From NCBI GenBank assembly GCA_025964775.1, contig JAOPYE010000020.1:1-33217 (forward strand): a stretch of DNA of 33,217 nucleotides. The letters are read 5' to 3'. The notes below the pieces were generated by a model. That model was not told the origin of the DNA. It saw only the letters and a program-made list of their open reading frames with translations, and made no database searches. The translations under genes were made by a program, and so were the position numbers. The DNA is from Marmoricola sp. Its GTDB lineage: Bacteria > Actinomycetota > Actinomycetes > Propionibacteriales > Nocardioidaceae. Below are positions 24,786 to 31,665 of the stretch, in pieces; the stretch's first letter is position 1, and each line of letters starts with the position of its first letter.

Positions 24786-24941
24786 AGCTCATCGAGAGGG
24801 ACTGAGGGAACGGCCCGTTGAAGTCCCGGCAACCGCCGCACGAGCCTCCGATCGCCGGCCCGGATCTTCCGGGAAGGGACGGATTCGTGGGTGTGGTGCC
24901 AAATCCGTCCTTGGTCGAGAGTCGGCCCGGGGAAGATGAGA
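24786..24941 (+). promoter_or_regulatory. SAM-I (S-box) riboswitch
   Basis: A leader of about 155 bases has the S-box layout. P1 pairs CTCATC (24788-24793) with GATGAG (24935-24940). The conserved core reads GAGAGGGACTGAGGGA, then GGCCC, then GTTGAAGTCCCGGCAACC, where GGGAC pairs with GTCCC in P2. P3 is a 9-bp stem, GGACGGATT (24877-24885) with AATCCGTCC (24902-24910), containing the conserved GGTGCCAAATCC (consensus GGTGCTAATTCC). P4 is GGTCG/CGGCC. It senses S-adenosylmethionine and should lower expression when SAM is abundant. The P1 3' strand abuts the ribosome-binding site, suggesting control of translation. Confidence 0.9.
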
Positions 24942-24954
24942 AGGAGGCCTCCTT
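24941..24954 (+). promoter_or_regulatory. Ribosome-binding site inside a perfect palindrome
   Basis: AAGGAGGCCTCCTT is a 14-base perfect palindrome that contains the Shine-Dalgarno AAGGAGG and runs directly from riboswitch P1 into the TTG start codon at 24954. The SD can fold on itself (AAGGA/TCCTT, GGCC loop), which offers an expression platform for hiding the ribosome site. The mechanism is inference. Confidence 0.5.
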
Positions 24955-26231
24955 TGAGCACTGGAATCATCCCGGGTACGAGCAACGGCACCGTCCTTCG
25001 TGACCGTGCCTTCGGGAACGCCACCGGACTCGTCTGTCGCGAGTGCGGCACCACCCAGGAGCTCGGCCCGCACTACGCCTGCATGGAGTGCTTCGGTCCG
25101 CTCGAGATCGCCTACGACTTCCCGGCCATCACCCGCGCCGACATCGAGGCCGGTCCCGCCAACATCTGGCGCTACAAGGCACTGCTGCCGGTCCCTGACG
25201 ACATCGAGAGCTCGCCCAACACGGAGCCGGGCTACACCCGTCTGCTCCAGGCGACCAACCTCGGTCGCGAGCTGGGCATCACGAACCTCTGGGTCAAGGA
25301 CGACTCCACCAACCCGACCAACTCCTTCAAGGACCGGGTCGTCGCCTGCGCGCTGAGCGCGGCGGTCGAGTTCGGGTCCAAGGTCTTCGCCTGTCCGTCC
25401 ACCGGCAACCTGGCCAACGCCGTTGCCGCGGCCGGTGCTCGCGCGGGGATCAAGACGGTCGTCTTCATCCCCAGCAACCTCGAGGTGCCCAAGCAGGTGA
25501 ACTCGGCGATCTTCACCGAGTCGCTGGTCGCGGTCGAGGGCAACTACGACGACGTCAACAAGCTGGCCTCCGAGATCGCCGGCGAGGAGGACGGCTGGGC
25601 GTTCGTGAACGTCAACGTCCGTCCGTTCTACGCCGAGGGGTCCAAGACCCTGGGCTACGAGATCGCCGAGCAGCTCGGGTGGCGGCTGCCCGACCAGATC
25701 GTCATTCCGGTCGCCTCCGGCTCGCAGCTGACGAAGGTCGACAAGGCCTTCGGCGAACTCATCAAGCTCGGTCTGGTCGAGGACAAGCCGTACAAGGTGT
25801 TCGGTGCGCAGGCAGAGGGCTGCGGCCCGGTTGCGACCGCGTTCAAGGCCGGCGTCGACGCGATCCGCCCGGTCAAGCCCGACACGATCGCGAAGTCGCT
25901 CGCGATCGGCAACCCGGCTGACGGCATCTACGTGCTCGACATCGCGCGTCGTACCGGTGGTGCGGTCGAGGAGGTCTCCGACGACGACATCCGCGAGGGC
26001 ATCGTGCTGCTCGCCAGGACCGAGGGCATCTTCACCGAGACCGCCGGCGGGACCACGGTCGCGGTGCTGAAGAAGCTCGTCGAGACAGGTCAACTCGACC
26101 CGTCACTGGAGACCGTGGTGATCAACACCGGGCACGGTCTCAAGACCCTGGACGCGATCTCGGACCGGGTGGGCCCGGTCGCCACCATCGCTGCGACCTA
26201 CGATGCCTTCGTCGCCGCAGGCATCGCCTGA
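24954..26231 (+). CDS. metM: Threonine-synthase-like homocysteine synthase (MetM type)
   Basis: A 425-residue fold-type II PLP enzyme of the threonine synthase family. An N-terminal zinc ribbon (C28, C31, C43, C46 in LVCRECGTT...YACMECFG) precedes the PLP lysine K126 in NPTNSFKDR, the phosphate-binding CPSTGNLANAVAAAGA loop, and VINTGHGLKTLD near the end. By motif alone it would be called thrC. A SAM-I riboswitch upstream and a CysO-like carrier protein downstream instead fit MetM, described in Streptomyces, which converts O-phosphohomoserine to homocysteine with a thiocarboxylated carrier. Start TTG 24954 follows AAGGAGG by 6 bases; no other start has a site. True threonine synthase remains the alternative. 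Confidence 0.75.
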   Translation: MSTGIIPGTSNGTVLRDRAFGNATGLVCRECGTTQELGPHYACMECFGPLEIAYDFPAITRADIEAGPANIWRYKALLPVPDDIESSPNTEPGYTRLLQATNLGRELGITNLWVKDDSTNPTNSFKDRVVACALSAAVEFGSKVFACPSTGNLANAVAAAGARAGIKTVVFIPSNLEVPKQVNSAIFTESLVAVEGNYDDVNKLASEIAGEEDGWAFVNVNVRPFYAEGSKTLGYEIAEQLGWRLPDQIVIPVASGSQLTKVDKAFGELIKLGLVEDKPYKVFGAQAEGCGPVATAFKAGVDAIRPVKPDTIAKSLAIGNPADGIYVLDIARRTGGAVEEVSDDDIREGIVLLARTEGIFTETAGGTTVAVLKKLVETGQLDPSLETVVINTGHGLKTLDAISDRVGPVATIAATYDAFVAAGIA

Positions 26232-26286
26232 AGGCCGAGCGCCGACAGCACGGCGTCTGACCAGCACTCATCCCAGGAGCCAGTTC

Positions 26287-26562
26287 ATGAGCGTGTCCGT
26301 CCGTATCCCGACCATCCTGCGCACCTACACCGCAGGCGCGTCCGAGGTCACTGCCGAGGGCGCCGACCTGGCGGCAGTACTGGACGACCTCGAGGCGAAC
26401 CACCCCGGCATCAAGGCGCGCGTGCTCGACGACGCCGGTGACCTGCGCAGGTTCGTGAACGTGTACGTCGGCAACGAGGACGTCCGGTTCCTCGACGCTC
26501 TCGGGACAGCGACACCCGCCGGCACCCAGATCTCGATCATCCCGGCCGTCGCCGGCGGCTGA
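26287..26562 (+). CDS. metO: ThiS/MoaD-family sulfur-carrier protein (CysO/MetO-like)
   Basis: A 91-residue ubiquitin-fold sulfur carrier. It begins SVSVRIPTILRTYTAG, has LEANHPGIKARVLDDAGDLRRFVNVYVGNEDVRF and ends ISIIPAVAGG, almost superimposable on M. tuberculosis CysO. The exposed C-terminal Gly-Gly is adenylated and converted to a thiocarboxylate that donates sulfur. AGGAG lies 7 bases before ATG 26287. It follows the PLP enzyme by 55 bases in the same riboswitch-controlled unit, so it most likely supplies sulfur for homocysteine formation; supply to a CysM-type cysteine synthase is the alternative. No activating MoeB-like or Mec-like enzyme is in the window. Confidence 0.88.
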   Translation: MSVSVRIPTILRTYTAGASEVTAEGADLAAVLDDLEANHPGIKARVLDDAGDLRRFVNVYVGNEDVRFLDALGTATPAGTQISIIPAVAGG

Positions 26563-26607
26563 CCGACGAGTACTGGGCCACTGCCGGGACTCGCGGGCCG
26601 GGCGGGT

Positions 26608-27318
26608 TCAGGACGTCTGGTTTGTGCCGCTTCCGATGTCACGCACCGTCGGGATGATGCGATCGAACATGGCGATCGCCGATGCCAGCGAGGTGGTGGT
26701 GACGGTGATCTGGGCGAGACCGCTTCGAGGCTGGGCGTACACCGACACGCCGTACGCCGCGATGTGTCCCCGGATCGCGATGCGGAACTCCACCAATCGG
26801 CCGCGGCCGAGCGGCGTGGTGACGTCGCGAATATCGAGCACGGTCGCGTTGAGCGCCGAGATCCCGCTGCGGATCGCGGCGGCACTCGGGAGCTCCTCGA
26901 CGGCCGGCTCGGAGACGACGTTGAGATTCTGCTGCTTGTTGGGAACGGTCTGGGCGATCGCGAACAGGTCGACCTGTTGTGCCAACTGCTGGAACTGGTC
27001 CAGCGTCAGGTTCATGCCGCGGGCAGCTGCGGCGAGCCTGGCCCTGGTCTGCGGATTCGAGAGCTTCGCCGCGTTGATCAACACCCAGGATCGCGGGACA
27101 CCGATGGACAGTCGTGAGGCCTTCGCGGTCACCCGGCGCAGGTCGGGTGCCAGGCCGGTTGCCGGGAACGTCGTCTGCCCGGCGGAGCTCGACTGGCCCG
27201 GGCTCGAACTCGGCGTGGACGTGGGGGTGGTGCCCGACGCGTGCACGTTGACGGACGCGCCGCAGCCAGTGACGACAAGCGCTGCGAGGGTGATCGACGC
27301 GATCCGGGTCCGGGTCAT
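26608..27318 (-). CDS. Hypothetical lipoprotein
   Basis: A 236-residue secreted lipoprotein of no family I recognise. The signal peptide MTRTRIASITLAALVVTGCG has a lipobox with C19 as the lipidated residue, then a Ser/Thr/Pro-rich linker (TPTSTPSSSPGQSSSAGQTT). The mature part contains LSIGVPRSWVLI, a helical stretch (TRARLAAAARGMNLTLDQFQQLAQQVDLFAIA) and a beta-rich end (GRLVEFRIAIRGHIAAYGVSVYAQPRSGLAQITVTTTSLASAIAMFDRIIPTV). This pattern resembles LpqN/PsbP-like lipoproteins of actinobacteria, but that is a weak impression. Its ATG overlaps the stop of the upstream hydrolase (ATGA); it converges with metO, 45 bases apart. Confidence 0.75.
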   Translation of the reverse strand: MTRTRIASITLAALVVTGCGASVNVHASGTTPTSTPSSSPGQSSSAGQTTFPATGLAPDLRRVTAKASRLSIGVPRSWVLINAAKLSNPQTRARLAAAARGMNLTLDQFQQLAQQVDLFAIAQTVPNKQQNLNVVSEPAVEELPSAAAIRSGISALNATVLDIRDVTTPLGRGRLVEFRIAIRGHIAAYGVSVYAQPRSGLAQITVTTTSLASAIAMFDRIIPTVRDIGSGTNQTS

Positions 27319-28226
27319 GTCGGCGATGGTAGACCGGCGAGCTGCCTGAGATCGGCCAGCATCTCCTCGAGCCGCGCCATCAGGGAGATGTGGCCCTCGT
27401 CCTCGAAGAGGTGCGCACGCGCACCGGGCACGTTCGCGGCCAGCCAGGCCCCGTGCTCGTAGGGGACCATCGCGTCCTCCCGCCCCTGCCAGATCGAGAC
27501 CGGGACCCGGATCTCGCCGACCTCGAAGCCCCACGGGGAGAACAGTGCCAGGCCGTCCTCGCGCCAGCCGATGACGCCCTGGGACGCGGCGTGACGGAAT
27601 GTCGCGGCGAGCCAGTCGGCGAACTCGCCGGTCAGCGCGGCCGCGTCGACCGGGGTGACCAGCTCGCCCAGCGAGGCTGCGATCCCGGCACCGGTGACGG
27701 CGACCAGCTCGGCGAGCCCGTTGGCCAGGAAGGCACCGTAGGCCTCCGGTCCCTTCGCGACCGCCGCGAACTCCTCGATGTTCTCCGGGCCCATCCCGGC
27801 GGTGAAATCGAGGTCGGGGGCGTCCGCCGGCGCCACGCCGGCCATGGTGGCTGCTGCGCGGCAACGACGTGGCAGCAGCGCTGCGCAGGCCAGGGCCCGC
27901 GGGCCGCCGCCTGACCACCCGAGGGTCACGAAGTCGTCGACGCCGAGTGCGTCCAGGATCGTGATGGAGTCGGTCAGGTCATCGGTGATCCGGGGCCAGG
28001 GCCACGGGCGCGGGGTCGAGGTCCCGTACCCGGGACGCGAGTAGGTGATGAGGCGGAGGCCGGCGGCCCGGGCACTGCGCTCGATCATCGGCGAGGAGAT
28101 CGCGGAACTCGGGGTGCCGTTGTGCAGGAGCCACGGGAAGCCGTCGGGATCCCCACCTGTGAGCACCTCGAGCTCGCGTCCGTCACCGGTCGGTACCACT
28201 GTCACGTCCCCGGTGCCCGCATCCAT
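27315..28226 (-). CDS. Alpha/beta hydrolase
   Basis: A 303-residue cytosolic alpha/beta-fold hydrolase. The nucleophile elbow is LGWSGGGPRA (S105), the oxyanion strand is WLLHNGTPSS, RPGYGTSTPRP is a typical core segment, and the acid and base lie in WQGREDAMVPYEHG (D) and FEDEGHISLM (H). An alpha-helical cap occupies roughly residues 135-225. It is of the general esterase/lipase class and the substrate cannot be told. ATG 28226 has a TAGGGT box 6 bases upstream, a probable leaderless start. It overlaps the lipoprotein gene, so the two form a small operon. Confidence 0.88.
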   Translation of the reverse strand: MDAGTGDVTVVPTGDGRELEVLTGGDPDGFPWLLHNGTPSSAISSPMIERSARAAGLRLITYSRPGYGTSTPRPWPWPRITDDLTDSITILDALGVDDFVTLGWSGGGPRALACAALLPRRCRAAATMAGVAPADAPDLDFTAGMGPENIEEFAAVAKGPEAYGAFLANGLAELVAVTGAGIAASLGELVTPVDAAALTGEFADWLAATFRHAASQGVIGWREDGLALFSPWGFEVGEIRVPVSIWQGREDAMVPYEHGAWLAANVPGARAHLFEDEGHISLMARLEEMLADLRQLAGLPSPT

Positions 28227-28232
28227 GGATCG

Positions 28233-28238
28233 ACCCTA
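28233..28238 (-). promoter_or_regulatory. -10 box for leaderless alpha/beta-hydrolase transcript
   Basis: TAGGGT on the minus strand ends 6 bases before the hydrolase ATG, the same hexamer and spacing as the WS/DGAT gene. No Shine-Dalgarno is visible. Confidence 0.42.
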
Positions 28239-28264
28239 GTCGGCCTGTCCCTCGCCCGGGAGAC

Positions 28265-29503
28265 TCACCAGGAGCTCAGCCGCTCGGCGAGGTGGGCACG
28301 TTCGGCGTCGTTGTCGACCAGCCGCACCGCGGTCTCCATCTCGATGCGCGCTTCGGGGATCCGGCCGGCGCGGGCCAGCAGCTCGGCCCTGGTCCCGGGA
28401 AGTCGGTGACCCGGGAGGTCCAGTCCTTCGAGCAGCGCGAGGCCGGCCAGCGGGCCCTCGGTCTCGGCGACCGCGACCGCCCGGTTGAGCCGTACGACGG
28501 GAGACCCGGTCAGCTCCTCGAGCTCGGCGTAGTACCCGGCGATCCGGGGCCATGCCGTCTCCCCGGCGCTCGGGGCGATCGCGTGCTCGGAGGCGATCAG
28601 TGCCTCCAGCAGCCACCGGTTCGGCGACGTCTTGACCCACGGCGTCAGCAGGTCCAGGGCCTCGTCGATCTCGTCGTAGCGCCACGCCGACCGGTCCTGC
28701 TCGGGCAGGAGGACCAGCGCGCCGTCCTGGACCCGGGCGTCGCGGCGGGCGTGCTGGAGGAGCATCAGCGCGAGCAGGGCATCGAGGTCGGCACGCCCCG
28801 GGGCGACCTCGCGCAGCACCCGGACCAGCCGGATCGCCTCGCCGGCGACGTCCGGCCGGTGCACATCGCTCCCGCTCCCGGGTGCGTAGCCGGTGGTGAA
28901 GGCGAGGTAGGCGATCCCGGCGGCGCCGTCGATACGGTCCTCGAGCTCGGTGCGGGCCGGGACCGCGAAGCGTTCGCCGGCGATCCGGTGCCGGGCGCGG
29001 GTCAGTCGCGCGGCCATCGTCGGCGTACTGACCAGGAACAGGCGCGCGATCTCGGTGGTCGGCACGCCCAGGACCAGGCGAAGCGTGAGGGCAGCGGCGT
29101 ACTCCGGTGTCAGCGACGGGTGCGCGCAGAGGAGGACAAGCCTCAGTCGCTCGTCGCGGATCTCCTCGCCGGACAGCGCCATCACGCTGCCGGCCTGCTC
29201 GCTGAGCTCGGCCTCCACGCCCAGCAACGGCATCCGGCGGGCGAGCACGGCGTCGGAACGGAGTCGATCCAGGATCTTGCGGCGGGCAGCAACGAGCAGC
29301 CATGCCGGGGGATTCCCGGGAATCCCGTCGGCCGGCCAGCGCCGCGCCGCGGCCTCGAAGGCATCCGCCAGGCCGTCCTCGGCCAGGTCGAGACGGCGGT
29401 ACTGGGCGACGAGCAGGGCCAGCAGCCGACCCCAGTCGGTGCGCCAGACCTCGTCGATCCGGGCCCGGACCTCCTCCGGAACGCCCGGATCGACGCCGGT
29501 CAT
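28265..29503 (-). CDS. ECF42-type RNA polymerase sigma factor with DUF6596 domain
   Basis: A 412-residue extracytoplasmic-function sigma factor, far longer than the usual ~190. Sigma region 2 spans about 10-80 (WGRLLALLVAQYRRLDLAEDGLADAFEAAARRWPADGIPGNPPAWLLVAARRKILDRLR), and region 4 about 105-175 (LRLVLLCAHPSLTPEYAAALTLRLVLGVPTTEIARLFLVSTPTMAARLTRARHRI). The long C-terminus (FTTGYAPGSGSDVHRPDVAGEAIRLVRVL... AGYYAELEELTGSPVVRLNRAVAVAETEGPLAGLALLEGL) is the DUF6596/TPR-like extension that replaces an anti-sigma factor in group ECF42. The DGPF partner gene is 14 bases upstream, as expected. Signal and targets are unknown. Confidence 0.9.
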   Translation of the reverse strand: MTGVDPGVPEEVRARIDEVWRTDWGRLLALLVAQYRRLDLAEDGLADAFEAAARRWPADGIPGNPPAWLLVAARRKILDRLRSDAVLARRMPLLGVEAELSEQAGSVMALSGEEIRDERLRLVLLCAHPSLTPEYAAALTLRLVLGVPTTEIARLFLVSTPTMAARLTRARHRIAGERFAVPARTELEDRIDGAAGIAYLAFTTGYAPGSGSDVHRPDVAGEAIRLVRVLREVAPGRADLDALLALMLLQHARRDARVQDGALVLLPEQDRSAWRYDEIDEALDLLTPWVKTSPNRWLLEALIASEHAIAPSAGETAWPRIAGYYAELEELTGSPVVRLNRAVAVAETEGPLAGLALLEGLDLPGHRLPGTRAELLARAGRIPEARIEMETAVRLVDNDAERAHLAERLSSW

Positions 29504-29517
29504 CGCGGTGCTCGGCC

Positions 29518-29871
29518 TCAGCCGTGCTCGACGGTGGCGCGGACCTCGACCTTGCCGCCACCCTCGGCGAGGATGCCGCAGACCTGGAGCAGGTCGTCGA
29601 GGTTGTCGGTGTTGACCGTGTAGAAACCGGTCAGCTGCTCGGTCGTCTCGGCGTACGGGCCCTCGGTCACGGAGACCTGGTCCAGCGAGCCGGTGACGGT
29701 GCGGGCGGTGCTGCTGGCCTGGAGCTCGTTGCCGCCGGTGACCTGGTGGCCGCGCGAGGCGAGCAGCTCGGCGAACTTCATGTGGCGCTCGTACATCTCG
29801 GCGCGCTGTTCGGCGCTGGCCTGGGCCCATGCGCTCTCGTCGCCGGGCAGGAGGACTGCGTACTCGGTCAT
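29518..29871 (-). CDS. DGPF/YCII-related protein, partner of the ECF42 sigma factor
   Basis: A 117-residue YCII-related (DGPF-domain) protein. The family motif DGPFAETKEQLGGFY appears here as EGPYAETTEQLTGFYTV, preceded by HMKFAELLASRGHQVTGGNELQASSTARTV. DGPF proteins are the genetic hallmark of ECF42 loci and the main regulon members; their biochemical role is unproven, with a role in oxidative or redox chemistry only suggested. ATG 29871 is chosen because AGAGG lies 7 bases upstream; an upstream in-frame start adds eleven unsupported residues. It is the first gene of the minus-strand pair behind a typical ECF42 promoter. Confidence 0.88.
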   Translation of the reverse strand: MTEYAVLLPGDESAWAQASAEQRAEMYERHMKFAELLASRGHQVTGGNELQASSTARTVTGSLDQVSVTEGPYAETTEQLTGFYTVNTDNLDDLLQVCGILAEGGGKVEVRATVEHG

Positions 29872-29910
29872 GGTGGTTCCTCTCGGTTGTTCGGAGTCTG
29901 TCACCGGGGT

Positions 29911-29937
29911 GACGGGCGGGACAGGGGCGAATCGACA
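29911..29937 (-). promoter_or_regulatory. Candidate ECF42 autoregulatory promoter
   Basis: On the minus strand TGTCGA (29932-29937) matches the -35 motif reported for ECF42 promoters, and CGTC (29911-29914) lies 17 bases downstream as the -10, about 40 bases before the DGPF start. A GTCACC-GG-GGTGAC palindrome (29900-29913) overlaps the -10, so a second regulator may act here. Confidence 0.55.
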
Positions 29938-29989
29938 GCCTCACCGAAGAAAGGTCCCGGATCGACGATCTGGCAGTCTGACCCGGGTG

Positions 29990-31042
29990 ATGAACCTTCC
30001 GGACGACCTGAGGATCGTCGATCCCCACATCCACCAGTGGGACCCCTTCACGACGCCGCGGGAGGTGTCGGCGCCGGCCAAGGTGCTGCGTCGTGCGCCG
30101 CTGCTGCGTCCGGTCGTCCTGGCGCTCGTTCCCCGCAGCGGCCGGGACTTCGTCGGGGATCCGGCGCATGTGCTGAACCCGTACCTTCCGGCCGACTACC
30201 GTGCCGACGCCGCAGACCTGCCGGTCGACTCGATCGTCCACGTCGAAGCGGGATGGAAGGACCACAGCCAGCTCGGTGCCGCCGGTGAGACCGCCTGGGT
30301 GGCATCGCTGCCGTTCGGGTCCGACGGGTTGCCCGGGCTCGGGGCGATCGTCTGCCACGCCGACCCGAGTGACCCGGGAACCGCCGAGCGACTCGACCGC
30401 AACCTGGCTGCCAGCCCGTTGCTGCGGGGAGTCCGCTGCTCGGCGGCGCACCACCCCGACCCGGGAGTGCGTTCCTGGGCCGAGCCCGGCCTGTTGACCC
30501 GGCCCGCGTTCCTCAGCGGGTTCGCGGCGATCGCCGAGCGCGGGCTGAGCTTCGAGGCATGGGTCTACTCCCACCAGCTGCCCGAGGTCGTCGTGCTCGC
30601 GAACGAGTACCCCCAGGCCACCATCGTCCTGGATCACTACGCGACCCCGGTAGGACTCTTCGGGCCACGAGGGCGCGAGACCGGACGCACCGACGGCGAT
30701 CGCCGCGCGATCCTCGACCGGTGGTCCGACGACGTCGCGGCCGTCGCTGCCCTGCCCAACGTCGTCGCGAAGCACTCCGGACTCGGGATGCCGGTCCTGG
30801 GGTGGTCGGGCGCCCAGACCACCAACCAGTTCCGCGACGCCGTCGCTCCGCTGGTCACCCGGACCCAGGAGCTCTTCGGTGCCGACCGCACGCTGTGGGC
30901 CTCGAACTACCCGATGGACAAGCCGATCGTCTCGATGACAGGCACCGTCGAGGCGCTCCTGGACATCCTCGGTCCCGGTGCCGATCCTCAGCGCCTGCTG
31001 AGCGACAACGCGCGTCGGGTCTACCGGATGGGCGACAGCTGA
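29990..31042 (+). CDS. Amidohydrolase family (TIM-barrel) metal-dependent hydrolase
   Basis: A ~350-residue member of the amidohydrolase_2 family (2-pyrone-4,6-dicarboxylate lactonase/decarboxylase relatives). The metal-binding HxH motif is near the N-terminus in RIVDPHIHQWDP (H13, H15), further histidines lie in YSHQLPE and LDHYATPVG, and the C-terminal LWASNYPMDKP and ARRVYRMGD blocks are typical, where D acts as catalytic base. GTG 29987 or ATG 29990 could start; neither has a Shine-Dalgarno, so a leaderless mRNA is plausible. It diverges from the ECF42-DGPF pair. Substrate unknown. Confidence 0.87.
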   Translation: MNLPDDLRIVDPHIHQWDPFTTPREVSAPAKVLRRAPLLRPVVLALVPRSGRDFVGDPAHVLNPYLPADYRADAADLPVDSIVHVEAGWKDHSQLGAAGETAWVASLPFGSDGLPGLGAIVCHADPSDPGTAERLDRNLAASPLLRGVRCSAAHHPDPGVRSWAEPGLLTRPAFLSGFAAIAERGLSFEAWVYSHQLPEVVVLANEYPQATIVLDHYATPVGLFGPRGRETGRTDGDRRAILDRWSDDVAAVAALPNVVAKHSGLGMPVLGWSGAQTTNQFRDAVAPLVTRTQELFGADRTLWASNYPMDKPIVSMTGTVEALLDILGPGADPQRLLSDNARRVYRMGDS

Positions 31043-31062
31043 GAGCGCCTCAGGTCAGCTGC

Positions 31063-31638
31063 ATGAACCGTGTGCGCGCCGCCCTTGTCGTGGTGCTGGC
31101 GCTCACGGCATGCAGCAACGCCGGCGCCGAGAAGCCGGCGGCCGCGCCCGCGACGACCCCGTCGACCGCAAGCCCGGCAGGTGGGCACTACTACGGGTCG
31201 GCGACGATCGAGCTTCGAGAGGTGATCGCCTCGGACGAAGCCGGCGGGGTGCACCAGCCGGAGTTCAAGGCTTTCAGGTGCCCCGGAACTGGTCCCACCA
31301 CTCCTCACTGGAGCACCAGCGACTTCGCCTGTGACTCGACCGGGCACAAATACCGGCTCCGCGCCCCTGACTGGGAAGGCAGGGCGGCGACTGCGGAGGC
31401 GCACCCATCCGGGTACGGGGCCGGCTGGGTCGTGGACATCACGCTGGGCACGAGTGGGGCGAGTGCATTCAGCCGCATCTCGCGCAAGCTCTACCTTTCC
31501 CGCGGACGGCTGGCGATCCTCATTGGTGGTCGGGTGTTCAGCGCCCCCGGGTTCGAGGGGGTGATCACCACCGGGGAGCTGGAGATCGTCGGGTTCGACG
31601 AGGCCGCGGCACAGGCGCTTGCCCGCCAGCTCGGTTGA
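31063..31638 (+). CDS. Lipoprotein with a SecD head-domain-like fold
   Basis: A 191-residue lipoprotein. The signal peptide MNRVRAALVVVLALTACSN has C17 as lipid site, followed by an Ala/Pro/Thr linker. The mature region contains GHKYRLRAPDWEGRAATAE, VVDITLGTSGASAFSRISRKLYLSRGRLAILIGGRVFSAPGFEGVITTGELEIVGFDEAAAQALARQLG. That last block looks like the periplasmic head subdomain of SecD, where RLAIVLDGKVISAP...I.GG...I.G.F...EA..LA..L is characteristic. No transmembrane SecD part is present. It starts 20 bases after the amidohydrolase, probably in one operon. A tethered accessory of secretion is possible but unproven. Confidence 0.75.
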   Translation: MNRVRAALVVVLALTACSNAGAEKPAAAPATTPSTASPAGGHYYGSATIELREVIASDEAGGVHQPEFKAFRCPGTGPTTPHWSTSDFACDSTGHKYRLRAPDWEGRAATAEAHPSGYGAGWVVDITLGTSGASAFSRISRKLYLSRGRLAILIGGRVFSAPGFEGVITTGELEIVGFDEAAAQALARQLG

Positions 31639-31665
31639 CTCGCGGCGGCTGGCAGGCTGATCGCC

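Noticed and set aside
24954..26231. Plain annotation as threonine synthase thrC
   Set aside because: Motifs allow it, but the SAM riboswitch and adjacent carrier protein argue for methionine synthesis; kept as the alternative, not the main call.
29504..30775. Extension of the sigma-factor frame to an 836-residue protein
   Set aside because: Residues before the ATG at 29503 are antisense to the DGPF and amidohydrolase genes and show no family similarity; the sigma-factor fold begins at that ATG.
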